Shown here one piece after another: positions 1-8,273 of a stretch of DNA of 35,557 nt. The notes beneath the pieces were generated by a model that saw only the letters and a list, made by a program, of their open reading frames with translations, was not told the origin of the DNA and did no database searches. The stretch comes from Bryobacterales bacterium (GTDB lineage Bacteria; Acidobacteriota; Terriglobia; Bryobacterales; Bryobacteraceae): positions 6,996-42,552 of the forward strand of contig PLRJ01000019.1 in the NCBI GenBank assembly GCA_003163855.1, given 5' to 3'. Numbering within the stretch: the stretch's first letter is position 1; every line of letters begins with the position of its first letter. Made by a program: the position numbers and the translations under genes.

Positions 1-782
1 TAATCGGCTCCGCCAATATAAAGAGCGACCCCGACACATATAGTGAACGGAAGGACCTGCAGCATTAGTGCCCGCAAGTTTCGTATCAGCAGGATGTGAA
101 TGCAGACGGCTCCAATGAATGTGAGAATAACGCTCTGCTTAAAAGACCATGCAAGAAAGAATGCCAGCGAGGAGTACAACAGCATCTGTTGATGGGAATT
201 CTTCAGGTAAAGAAGCAGAAATAGGAGTCCAAGCGAAGCCATCGCGACAGCGGCCACGTCGGGCCGCACAGAGATTCCGAACCAACCAACTGGGCTGGTA
301 CTGAACCAGAAGAGGGCCGCAGCCAGAAGCGCATTCGGCAGCCGCCGGCCATCGTTTGAGACGGCAAGCACCATCGAGGCTATGCAACAAAATAGGACTC
401 CTAATGTGGCAAAGAGACAAGTGGTGAGTCGGCTGACCAGTAGCGCGATGGGATCATTGGGAGCGACTCCGCTTATTAAAACACCGTAGCTTTTGTAAAA
501 GAGATAGTTGTAGAGGGTGTTGGAGGACAACGGATGAATCAGAGATTCGTAAAGGGGAAAGTGATGGGCGGCCTTCCATACGCCATAAATCATGGGTCCT
601 TCGTAACCCGTTGTTTCGGTGAAAGAGCCCTGCTCGAGTAGGCTGTGAATTCTGATTCCATACACGGCGAACGTCGGAATGATCGCCAGCAGCAAACAGA
701 CGGTTACTAATCTTGGGAGGCCGCGGGAATTAGTTTGCGATGAGTGCTCGCGCACCGGATTCGAAAGGGCGGTTGATTGCAT
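1..782 (-). CDS. Multi-spanning membrane protein, GT-C glycosyltransferase-like (3' end cut by window edge)
   Basis: A leftward reading frame opens with ATG at 782 and stays open for 260 codons to the window edge, so the C-terminus is missing. After about 27 polar residues there is a run of hydrophobic helices separated by short loops, typical of polytopic glycosyltransferases of the GT-C fold that use lipid-linked sugars at the membrane. The sequence around residues 165-185 (S-V-R-P-D-V, then hydrophobic) and a later F-K-Q pair have counterparts in the next gene (E-P-H-A-D and A-K-Q-N), so the two are probably diverged paralogues. It begins 16 bases after the stop of the gene at 799-2397 and is probably the same transcript. 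No enzyme activity can be assigned. The coding call is firm from the uninterrupted frame and hydrophobic pattern; the glycosyltransferase role is inference. Confidence 0.8.
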   Translation of the reverse strand, partial: MQSTALSNPVREHSSQTNSRGLPRLVTVCLLLAIIPTFAVYGIRIHSLLEQGSFTETTGYEGPMIYGVWKAAHHFPLYESLIHPLSSNTLYNYLFYKSYGVLISGVAPNDPIALLVSRLTTCLFATLGVLFCCIASMVLAVSNDGRRLPNALLAAALFWFSTSPVGWFGISVRPDVAAVAMASLGLLFLLLYLKNSHQQMLLYSSLAFFLAWSFKQSVILTFIGAVCIHILLIRNLRALMLQVLPFTICVGVALYIGGAD

Positions 783-798
783 TTGTATGTTGGGTTCC

Positions 799-2397
799 CT
801 AGGGAGCGGGGCTCTGCAACAAGAGTGCGAGAGGGGCGGTATGGGAGGAGTAAACTGGAGCGTCCCTATCTCTTACGGTGCAAAAGGAAAAACCTGGTAA
901 TTCCGACTCAACTGAGGGATGAAGCATCTGTCCACAATGAGCTTGAATGGCGGCCTCCCAGGGGAAGTTCATCAGCGTTAATGCCATGACATGCGAGGGT
1001 GGAGTATAGCGGAGGAATTCCTGTGCCTTGACTGGGTAGCCGGCTTGTTCACGATCCTGTAGACCCCAAGAGAAGTGATAGAGTCGGCCTTCGGCAAGTA
1101 GCACGGCGAGTGGATAATCGGGGAAATAAATACTGTCAGGATGGGCTTTTGAATAGCGGAATGCGTTATCCATAGCGCAATCTTTTAGCTTGGGAGTATG
1201 AGCAATCCCGTATAGTATGGATGGCAGACTAAGGAGGATCGCAAAAGACAGGACGATAGCGAGTAAAGTGACACGTGCGATGGATTCTCGATTCGTGGAA
1301 TCAGAAACTCCATCTAGAAACGGAATCAACTCGGCCACAAAAGCGATTGCCAAAAAGTAAATCGCCGGGCTTAGGGCGTTGATGTTGCCGCCCGCCTTGA
1401 TGTAACCAATGACCGAGGTGGTGGCAAGCGCGGCCCCGGATAAGAGCAGAAGCAACCTGGGATTCCGCCTCAGCGTGATTCGCAGGGAAGATGTACCGGA
1501 CTCCAGGTTTTGAACAAGAGCAATGATGGGAAGAGCGGCGAGCACCATACTCTGGTATCCGACTTGAGCGACGGTCGGGAAGAAATCAGCTTTGCGCAAG
1601 GGTTGATGAGTCGGTATTGTCACAAGATTGAGCAGCATAGCGCCCGGCGTTGCTAAGGTGTGCCCGACGACAACTAAGATTAGCCCCGCAATGGTAATTC
1701 CCGCCAGACAAAATCCAAGGCTTTGTTTCCAACCATCGCGGAAAAGTAGCCAAGCAGCAAAGACCGGGGGCAACGGCGCCATGTTCTGTTTCGCCAGGAC
1801 GCCACACGCCACACACATAGCAGCCAGGAGGACATCAAACCAATCAGCGTGGTTATCTCTGCGGCGCAAAAGGAAAAAACAGGCGAGTGCGCAAAGACCA
1901 AGCGCAGGAGCATCGGCATGCGGTTCGGCCGAAGCTCGCTGAAGAGGACCGTTTAGAAGCACAACGCCGAAGAACAGAACACACGCCCGGTATCGAAACT
2001 TGGCGAGTTTTGCACATTCGCGTTCAGCAAGTGTAAGACAGAGGAGGATCGCCGGCAAAAAGAAATAGATAAGAGCAGTGATGGTGGCGAACTGGACGAC
2101 TCTGGAAGGCAGAACTTTCAAGAAGGCAGCAGGCAGGAATGCAAACGCTGTAATAGGCCCGTAAATGCTGGATAGGACCGGGCCCCCTTCTTTGGGGTAA
2201 TAAAGTGAGAATCCTTTTAGAATTGCGAGAGAAGGGGCCAGTCGATGATCGTTCTCGTAGACGAAAGGCGCTCCTTGGATGGTGGAGACTATAGAAAGCA
2301 ACGCGGTTAGCCCGCCTAGGATTAGTAGCCCAGCCAGAATTCGATTTAAATACAGAGTTTTCGGCATTAAGAGCGCACGAGGAATGGATGTTCCCAT
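799..2397 (-). CDS. Multi-spanning membrane protein, GT-C glycosyltransferase-like
   Basis: 532 residues with about ten hydrophobic helices and a soluble C-terminal part of roughly 120 residues. This is the usual plan of GT-C enzymes that transfer sugars from polyprenyl-phosphate donors on the outer face of the inner membrane. The first outside loop carries acidic residues (Y-E-N-D-H near residue 50) where GT-C proteins usually keep catalytic acids. A second motif is E-P-H-A-D-A-P near residue 160, followed later by L-A-K-Q-N. The ATG at 2397 lies 13 bases after the stop of the methyltransferase gene; a second in-frame ATG twelve codons in (2364) would also suit. The neighbour on its 3' side looks like a diverged paralogue. 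It could instead be a non-catalytic membrane protein; family membership is judged from topology only. Confidence 0.82.
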   Translation of the reverse strand: MGTSIPRALLMPKTLYLNRILAGLLILGGLTALLSIVSTIQGAPFVYENDHRLAPSLAILKGFSLYYPKEGGPVLSSIYGPITAFAFLPAAFLKVLPSRVVQFATITALIYFFLPAILLCLTLAERECAKLAKFRYRACVLFFGVVLLNGPLQRASAEPHADAPALGLCALACFFLLRRRDNHADWFDVLLAAMCVACGVLAKQNMAPLPPVFAAWLLFRDGWKQSLGFCLAGITIAGLILVVVGHTLATPGAMLLNLVTIPTHQPLRKADFFPTVAQVGYQSMVLAALPIIALVQNLESGTSSLRITLRRNPRLLLLLSGAALATTSVIGYIKAGGNINALSPAIYFLAIAFVAELIPFLDGVSDSTNRESIARVTLLAIVLSFAILLSLPSILYGIAHTPKLKDCAMDNAFRYSKAHPDSIYFPDYPLAVLLAEGRLYHFSWGLQDREQAGYPVKAQEFLRYTPPSHVMALTLMNFPWEAAIQAHCGQMLHPSVESELPGFSFCTVRDRDAPVYSSHTAPLALLLQSPAP

Positions 2398-2410
2398 AGC
2401 GAGCGAGCTA

Positions 2411-2962
2411 TTACTGGACTTCTTTTACGATTTCGAGTTCGAAACTGAGGAACCACCCCGGGAATAGCCACGCCCATCGGTGCTCGTATTGCTGGGGGTA
2501 CTGGTTAGCGAACCGCCAGATCAGCTTGTTCAAAAGGGTGGGAAAAAAGATGAGTTGGCTGGCTCTCCTCCGAAATTTCACTTTCGAATAGAACGGCAGA
2601 GCGTTTTCACCTGTGAAATAGTGGAAACTCAACATCCCGAAATAGTGGCGATGAGTAGGATCGGTGAAAGCGTTCGAGCAAGAGAAGTGGGGAACCGTAA
2701 TTTCCACTACGGCGTTTGGCCGACATACCCGATGGATCTCTTCCATTACCGCTACCACGTTGTCGAGATGCTCAATGACATCGTGGGCGACAACTCTGTC
2801 GAAGTGATCGCTTGGTAAAGGCCAAGGCAAGGAATTGAGATTACAAACGATGTCTGGATCGGTTTCGGAGACCAAGTCGACATTAACGGCGGAGCCGAGT
2901 TTCTTGAGCCCCGAGCCGAGGTTCAGGATTCGTCGATTAATAAGGGAAGGGTTGAGTGACAT
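2411..2962 (-). CDS. Class I SAM-dependent methyltransferase (type 11-like)
   Basis: 183 residues. Motif I is I-L-N-L-G-S-G near the N-terminus, followed by an acidic strand ending N-V-D. Motif II-like D-R-V-V-A-H-D-V-I-E-H-L lies near residues 75-86 and a motif III-like V-E-I-T-V-P-H strand follows, the order of Methyltransf_11 proteins. Such proteins in polysaccharide loci methylate sugars or act on small cytoplasmic substrates; the acceptor is unknown. The frame is open upstream to 3142, but that stretch overlaps the preceding gene by 65 bases and has no protein-like pattern. I therefore start at the ATG at 2962 (Met-Ser-Leu-Asn-Pro), just before the Rossmann strand. No clear Shine-Dalgarno sequence precedes it. 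This leaves a 115-base spacer after the gene at 3078-4751. Confidence 0.85.
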   Translation of the reverse strand: MSLNPSLINRRILNLGSGLKKLGSAVNVDLVSETDPDIVCNLNSLPWPLPSDHFDRVVAHDVIEHLDNVVAVMEEIHRVCRPNAVVEITVPHFSCSNAFTDPTHRHYFGMLSFHYFTGENALPFYSKVKFRRRASQLIFFPTLLNKLIWRFANQYPQQYEHRWAWLFPGWFLSFELEIVKEVQ

Positions 2963-3077
2963 ATTGAGATGTTGCGATCTGCAACGCTTATAAATGAACC
3001 AGCAGGTCTGAGAGTTCTTGGCGACAACACTCTCCAAGGTCAAAGAAAGAGTTCCAGGGCTTTCTAACGTCCAAGAG

Positions 3078-4751
3078 TCACTCGCAAGCAACGGCTCGAA
3101 CGGTTGAGGGATGATCTGCAGACTTGAATGCCGAAATGACAACGGCCTCTCTTCGATACTTCTCGAGCATCTCGAATGGTATCCCTATCCTCTTGCCGAG
3201 GAATTCCGTCCAAGTGTCTCGATCCTGATCCAGAACGTTGACGAAGAGGATTCGGGACTTGTCTGTTCGGCAGGATGATTCCGCATCTAAGAACCATTTC
3301 GCAGTTTGCTGTCGGGACGATGCAGGAAGCATTAAGAATTTCGATCCATATCCCCAAAACGCTATCCACAGTTGCGATATATCGTCAAAATCAAGCACGA
3401 TCCAGTCTCTTGGTCCGGCAATACTGGCCAAGCTTTTTGCGTCTTGCAAATGAGGCGTCTCTGCAAAATGCTGATGGACCACACGAGGCACGTTAACAAT
3501 GGCTTCGGTGGCGATAACGACTATCACGAGCGACCACTGAACTCTCCTGAGGGCTCCGCGTAAAGCATTTCGCTTCAGGCTAAGCGCTGTGAGGAAGGCA
3601 ATTACCGCCAAGGGAGTGAACCAAAGCTTGTCGTACATGGGATCCCAATAGAGCAAGGGAAATAAAACGGCGAAAAGTGGCAATAGACAAATGACGAGCC
3701 AGCTTCGTTGGAGACGGCCGGTAAGCCGGAGGCATCCCGCGATTGAGATGCTGACCATTGTTAAGGTCAAGACGAGACCTAGTAAGACGAGAGGAATCCA
3801 TAGGTTTCGGTGATCGTTTCTAAGCAATGACCGAACGCCACTATAGCCTGGAGGTACGCCGCCGAAAAGGTTAGCGATGAGACCGAACGGGATGTTCACC
3901 ATCTTGGAAAGCCTGAAGTAGCCATAGGCTTCGCCTCCGCCGCCGGCATCAAAGAAGCGGCGTGGCATGTCAGAGACGCCAATCCCTTGCATGTGATAAG
4001 CGGCTCCATAAATGAGGCATACTCCCACTATTCCGCCGAACGCAATATACTCTAGCCATTTTAGCCGCGTACGAAGTTCGGCGGGCCACATTTGGCCCCC
4101 AACCGGCCAGAGCAGCGGGGCAAATATGGCAAGGCCCCCAGCAAGACCGGATGCTTCGTAGGATGCCAATGCCAGCGCGAAGACGCCTCCGGAAAGGGCC
4201 AGTAAGAGTTTTTCACGCCGAGACAAACCGACTATCAGTATCGCCATTGCCACCACGCTGAAGAAGAAACCAGGCAGGACTTCGGCTGAGTTGGTGGCGT
4301 GGAGCAGATTGGCGGTCGATAGTCCGAGCATCAACGTTCCGACCATAGCGGCTCTCTGACCAGTGGCAAACGACAGCAGCGAATAAAATATCCCTAGACT
4401 AACGGCCGCCATTGATGCGTTCATAGATTGTGAAAGCCGCATGAACTGCGTGGCGTCAGTGGCACTAATGCCGAAGCGGGCTAACGCTTTGTGCCATGAA
4501 AACACCCATGCAGGATAAAGCATATGGTTGTTTCCGTGAAATGATAACTGTTTGGTGTGGAAGACCGAAAGGCAACGCAGCGCTCCGTCAACGTCGAGAA
4601 AGAAATTTGACCGGAAACATATGAAGAATGCTAAGGATGCGAGAGCAATGGCACACCCGCCCAGGAATGGACTACTGCGCGACCGTGACACAATCGGCAA
4701 ATTCGTTGCGCTAGCTTGCCGGCGTGTTTCCGAAATGGGGGCGGAAAACAT
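3078..4751 (-). CDS. GT-C-like integral membrane protein with soluble C-terminal domain
   Basis: 557 residues. A basic cytoplasmic N-terminus of about 30 residues is followed by a first helix and then by D-V-D-G-A at residues 53-57, which resembles the acidic pair in the first periplasmic loop of GT-C mannosyl/arabinosyl-transferases. Around ten further helices run to about residue 420. The last 130 residues are soluble and include an I-V-L-D-F-D-D strand, probably a periplasmic domain. The ATG at 4751 is 14 bases after the stop of the GT2 gene. GT-C enzymes usually take sugars from polyprenyl-phosphate-sugar donors, and the neighbouring GT2 protein is of the type that makes such donors, so the two could be donor maker and user. 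That pairing is inference from order and family. Confidence 0.8.
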   Translation of the reverse strand: MFSAPISETRRQASATNLPIVSRSRSSPFLGGCAIALASLAFFICFRSNFFLDVDGALRCLSVFHTKQLSFHGNNHMLYPAWVFSWHKALARFGISATDATQFMRLSQSMNASMAAVSLGIFYSLLSFATGQRAAMVGTLMLGLSTANLLHATNSAEVLPGFFFSVVAMAILIVGLSRREKLLLALSGGVFALALASYEASGLAGGLAIFAPLLWPVGGQMWPAELRTRLKWLEYIAFGGIVGVCLIYGAAYHMQGIGVSDMPRRFFDAGGGGEAYGYFRLSKMVNIPFGLIANLFGGVPPGYSGVRSLLRNDHRNLWIPLVLLGLVLTLTMVSISIAGCLRLTGRLQRSWLVICLLPLFAVLFPLLYWDPMYDKLWFTPLAVIAFLTALSLKRNALRGALRRVQWSLVIVVIATEAIVNVPRVVHQHFAETPHLQDAKSLASIAGPRDWIVLDFDDISQLWIAFWGYGSKFLMLPASSRQQTAKWFLDAESSCRTDKSRILFVNVLDQDRDTWTEFLGKRIGIPFEMLEKYRREAVVISAFKSADHPSTVRAVACE

Positions 4752-4765
4752 AAAGCGGTTCTGGG

Positions 4766-5569
4766 CTATTCAGCGGACTTAGAATTTTCGGATAGCAAAC
4801 CGACTAAGTTAGAGTTCGAGTACTGCGTGACGGCTGACTTGGGAAGGACGCGAAAGGAGTCTTGCAAGCCGCAAAGGAGGTTGAACTTGAGGATGTACCA
4901 ACCGGCCGCCAACCCGTCTTTGAAGCCGATCTTCTTACCTTCCTCATAGGTTCGACCGTAATAAGAGATGGGAACTTCGTAGATGGCGCACTGGAGCTTA
5001 GCAATTTTGGCCGTTACTTCGATCTCAAAGCCGAAACCCGAACTAGTAATCATCATGTTTCGAATGATTTCGCCACGGAAGGCTTTATAGCCGGTCTCAA
5101 CATCGGTCAGATTTATATTCGTAAACAGATTAGAGACAAACGTTAGGGCCTTGTTCGCGAGAAAGTGGTAAAAGTACAGGACGCGCGCGGCTTTGCGGAC
5201 CAGAAAGCGGGATCCGTAAACCACGTCTGCATGTCCCTGCAGAATCGGGGCGATGACGTCGGCGATTTCGACAGGGTCGTATTCAAGATCGGCGTCCTGG
5301 ACGATGACAATTTCACCCGTTGTCAAGCTGAACCCGGTCTTAAGCGCCTCGGTCTTGCCGCCGTTCGTCTCTTTGTGAATGACTTTTATCCTTGGAAGGA
5401 TTTGGGCAAGTTCATCCGCGATACGACCGGTGGCATCCTGTGAATAGTCGTCGACGATGATGATCTCGTGCAAGTTCGGAATTGCGAGAACGGAGCGCAC
5501 GACGCGACCTAAGGTGGCCTCTTCGTTGTAAGCCGGGATGACTACAGAGAGACAATCGGTATTAGTCAT
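4766..5569 (-). CDS. GT2 family glycosyltransferase (polyprenyl-phosphate sugar synthase-like)
   Basis: 267 residues with a GT-A fold. The N-terminal strand S-V-V-I-P-A-Y-N-E-E (residues 8-17) and the strand ending V-D-D-Y-S (39-43) bind nucleotide. G-G-K-T-E-A-L (70-76) and the metal-binding Q-D-A-D-L-E-Y-D-P (91-99) follow, and G-S-R-F plus a later T-G-Y-K-A-F match DPM1/ArnC-like enzymes that load a sugar from a nucleotide donor onto a polyprenyl phosphate. There are no C-terminal transmembrane helices, so it is a single-domain cytosolic or peripheral protein. The ATG at 5569 comes four bases after the upstream stop, so it is almost certainly cotranscribed. The donor sugar cannot be read from sequence. 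A normal GT2 that extends the repeat unit is the alternative. Confidence 0.92.
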   Translation of the reverse strand: MTNTDCLSVVIPAYNEEATLGRVVRSVLAIPNLHEIIIVDDYSQDATGRIADELAQILPRIKVIHKETNGGKTEALKTGFSLTTGEIVIVQDADLEYDPVEIADVIAPILQGHADVVYGSRFLVRKAARVLYFYHFLANKALTFVSNLFTNINLTDVETGYKAFRGEIIRNMMITSSGFGFEIEVTAKIAKLQCAIYEVPISYYGRTYEEGKKIGFKDGLAAGWYILKFNLLCGLQDSFRVLPKSAVTQYSNSNLVGLLSENSKSAE

Positions 5570-5573
5570 AAGT

Positions 5574-6653
5574 TTACGGAGATTTGTAGATTTTAAGGCA
5601 CGACTGAACTACCGCCGACCAATTGAAACGTTCGGTCACCCGTTGTGAGCCACGGCGTCCCATTTGCGCGGCTGACTCCGGGTTGTCTCGAAGCCAGACC
5701 AGTTTTTCTCTAAGTGACTTTGGGTCATTGGGAGGAACAACGAAGCCTGAAACTCCGTCCTCAACAATTTCTGGCATGCTGGCAACATCGCTGCAGATGG
5801 CCGGAATGCCGCATGCCATTCCTTCGAGTAACGTTTGCCCAAGCAACTCGGGCACATTGGTGGTGCCTCCATAGAGGTTCTTGTACACGCTGGGAAGTAC
5901 GACACAAAGAGAGCGGCGATAGGCATTCACTAGTTGATCGTCCGTGCAGTCGTGGCGAAAGACCACGTTCTTGCCAGCCGAAAGTCTCTGGAGTTCGGCG
6001 AAGAATTTTCCGTCATAAGGCTGGCCAATCATTTCCAGGCACATGTCCCGCGGAAGGGCTTCTATTAAGTAATTAATGCCCTTGTGAGGCAGGAGGCGTC
6101 CGACGAAGAGTACAGTCTTGGATTTTGGAACCGACTGATCGGGGGAGAATTTGCGGAGGTCGACGCCCCCGAAGATGACGTGCGCATTGCGGGCGTGTTC
6201 TTGCTTGAACATTTTCCGGCTGTATTGACTGATGTGCAAGTGGCCGTGGTACCAGGAGTCCGTTGAAATGTAGGATGAAATGTCCCAGCCGCCGCCGCCC
6301 AGTTCGCTTACAAACACGCGGCGTCCAGTTAAACGGCAGAAGAGCGCCGCCAGGCTGCTGGAGGTGACGTACTGCTGATGACAGTGGACCACATCAGCGT
6401 TGCGAAGCAGGGAAAGAAGGGGCCTGATGGCGATGGGATTGCTTCGCTGGGCCTTGATATATCTCGCTTTTCCTATCACTTGAATGGTTAAGCCGTCGGC
6501 AGTTTCGGTCTGAGCGTCTTCCCCGAACGTAACCAAGGTTGTGGGAACCCTGGCGGACATATGGCGCGCCAATTCAAAGGCGTAACGTTCGGCGCCACCC
6601 ACCACTCCGCCGTTCGGCGTGAATAATGCGGGCACCATGTGGATTACTCGCAA
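5574..6653 (-). CDS. GT4 family glycosyltransferase
   Basis: 359 residues with the two-domain GT-B plan. The N-terminal domain starts with an R-V-I-H-M-V strand and G-G-A-E-R, and the C-terminal domain has F-V-G-R-L-L-P-H-K-G. The retaining-enzyme motif E-x7-E is present as E-L-L-G-Q-T-L-L-E, followed by G-M-A-C-G-I-P. It probably transfers a sugar from a nucleotide donor to the growing undecaprenyl-linked repeat unit in the cytoplasm. The only in-frame start before the first strand is a TTG at 6653 (TTG-CGA-GTA-ATC), which I use; an ATG five codons later (6638) would cut into the strand. It starts 21 bases after the flippase stop and ends four bases before the GT2 gene. Donor and acceptor are unknown. 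Confidence 0.92.
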   Translation of the reverse strand: MRVIHMVPALFTPNGGVVGGAERYAFELARHMSARVPTTLVTFGEDAQTETADGLTIQVIGKARYIKAQRSNPIAIRPLLSLLRNADVVHCHQQYVTSSSLAALFCRLTGRRVFVSELGGGGWDISSYISTDSWYHGHLHISQYSRKMFKQEHARNAHVIFGGVDLRKFSPDQSVPKSKTVLFVGRLLPHKGINYLIEALPRDMCLEMIGQPYDGKFFAELQRLSAGKNVVFRHDCTDDQLVNAYRRSLCVVLPSVYKNLYGGTTNVPELLGQTLLEGMACGIPAICSDVASMPEIVEDGVSGFVVPPNDPKSLREKLVWLRDNPESAAQMGRRGSQRVTERFNWSAVVQSCLKIYKSP

Positions 6654-6674
6654 GACAGGGATTCCATTAGAGAC

Positions 6675-8213
6675 TTAAACAGTTCCGGGAGCCAACCGTC
6701 CAAATCCCGGCACGATTCTCTGAATTCGGGCAATCAGATGTTCGATGTAGGGCCAGAGTTCGCTCTTCTTGAGGCATGTACTCATGACAAGCGTGTAAAC
6801 AAGCAAAATCCCCAGAGCCGCGAATGCGGCCTTGGGATAAGAATTTATCCAACCGAGCGCCGAAACCTTCCAGAAAAGAGCGGCTAAGAGAGCAAACCGC
6901 CAACACCAAGGGAAGAATGGCTTGACCATGGCAACAGGCGACACCCCGCACTCGCGGGAGAGCAGATAAAGGCTAGCTGGGAAAGCGAACAGAGCCGCGG
7001 TCAAAAGATATGAGCCGACGACACCGTAAGCGCCAAAGAGACGACTTAGTGCGAAGGCCAGCGCGGTGGACAGAACGCCGTCGGCCAGAGATTTCAGCGC
7101 GAGCTGTTTCTCATACCCGAATGCGAACAACGCCACTACGAAACAAAGGTCCAACTGCCTGACGATTGTGTTGGCGATAAAGAACAGAGTAAGGGAGTTG
7201 CCTCCGAAAATCTTGCTCCCGACCCAAAGGATGACAAATGGTTTATTGAGACAAAGCACGAGGCTAGCGACGGCGCCAGAGATAAGCATCATTCCAAGGC
7301 CCATGGCGGTGCTGACCCGGAGGAGTTGTTCACGGGATTCGGAGACCTTCATTTGGCTCAAACCGGGCAAAGCCGCTTGCAAAATGATGATTGGCTGATT
7401 TGCCAATACCGAAAGCAGTTTATTTGTGCAGGAATAGACAACGACCGCGGCAGGGCCGAGAACGTGACCGACGATGAGCAGGTCGGTGCCGGCTACCAGG
7501 ACCTGAGCGAGTTGTTGAACGCTGATCCAGGTGCCTTTAAAGAGATCGGTCCAAACCACTTTGAATTGCTGGAAGAGACCGTTCACGGAGACAAGCCAGG
7601 GGAAGAGGCGGCGGAGAGCAAAATAGCAAGCTAGCGAGGAGCCCACCTGACCTACCAGCCAGCCGACCGCAAGCGAATAGACGCGAGCGCCCATAAATAC
7701 GGCGACCACAGTTGTCAGAGTGGAAGCCAGCCATACCAGGCTGCGTATCTGGCCTAAAAGCCTTAAATGTTGAAATCCCTCAAGTGTCGCGGCAAAAATG
7801 CGGAAGGGAAAGGCAACAACAAAACCAATGACTACGAGAATGGTTGGAATTCTGAAATCAATCGGAATGGTGGAAGAAAACAGGAGTATACAGCCGGCAA
7901 TAACCAGAACCAAGGCAGTTTGCCAAATGACTACTCGAGCGGTTCTTCCCACCAGGATGTTTAAGTCCTGGGCTTTTTCTTTTGGATCGCAGCCGCCGGT
8001 AGTGTAGGCAATTTCGCGGGGAAGAATAGCGACCGTGCCGAAGTCGGCGAGCATTGCGTAGCCCAAGATTTGCATACATTCCAACCAGCCACCGTAATCA
8101 CTTTGACCAAGGTGCTTGAGGAGGAAAGGGGTTAGCCACAATCCTGTGAGCATGATGATCGCCTGGTTGAAGTAGCCGAAGGCGGCGCCGTCGAGAAACG
8201 CTCGAGTTCTCAT
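6675..8213 (-). CDS. Wzx-type polysaccharide repeat-unit flippase (MOP/MATE superfamily)
   Basis: 512 residues with twelve to fourteen hydrophobic helices evenly spaced and no large soluble domain. The N-terminus (F-L-K-H-L-G-Q-S-D-Y-G-G-W, residues about 31-43, then a helix with A-D-F-G) is the characteristic opening of lipopolysaccharide/exopolysaccharide flippases. The family moves undecaprenyl-diphosphate-linked oligosaccharide from the inner to the outer face of the cytoplasmic membrane, supplying the polymerase. The ATG at 8213 is well placed. The gene is separated from the upstream GT4 by 60 bases holding a GC-rich hairpin. It is the only flippase seen, so it probably serves the products of all the glycosyltransferases here. 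Confidence 0.9.
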   Translation of the reverse strand: MRTRAFLDGAAFGYFNQAIIMLTGLWLTPFLLKHLGQSDYGGWLECMQILGYAMLADFGTVAILPREIAYTTGGCDPKEKAQDLNILVGRTARVVIWQTALVLVIAGCILLFSSTIPIDFRIPTILVVIGFVVAFPFRIFAATLEGFQHLRLLGQIRSLVWLASTLTTVVAVFMGARVYSLAVGWLVGQVGSSLACYFALRRLFPWLVSVNGLFQQFKVVWTDLFKGTWISVQQLAQVLVAGTDLLIVGHVLGPAAVVVYSCTNKLLSVLANQPIIILQAALPGLSQMKVSESREQLLRVSTAMGLGMMLISGAVASLVLCLNKPFVILWVGSKIFGGNSLTLFFIANTIVRQLDLCFVVALFAFGYEKQLALKSLADGVLSTALAFALSRLFGAYGVVGSYLLTAALFAFPASLYLLSRECGVSPVAMVKPFFPWCWRFALLAALFWKVSALGWINSYPKAAFAALGILLVYTLVMSTCLKKSELWPYIEHLIARIQRIVPGFGRLAPGTV

Positions 8214-8251
8214 GGATAGGTTGGTGCAGACCGAAAAGCGAACGCTGACAG

Positions 8252-8269
8252 AGCCGCCTGAGGGCGGCT
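8252..8269. repeat. Perfect intergenic hairpin, 7-bp GC-rich stem
   Basis: AGCCGCC-TGAG-GGCGGCT is a perfect inverted repeat in the 60-base gap between the GT4 gene ending at 8274 and the flippase starting at 8213. It lies five bases past the GT4 stop in the direction of transcription. No T-run follows on either strand, so it is not a standard intrinsic terminator. It may stabilise or attenuate the transcript, or pause polymerase before the flippase. Confidence 0.55.
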
Positions 8270-8273
8270 GGGC

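Noticed and set aside
2963..3142. 60-codon upstream extension of the type-11-like methyltransferase frame
   Set aside because: It overlaps the previous gene by 65 bases, has no conserved pattern, and an ATG sits just before the SAM-binding strand.
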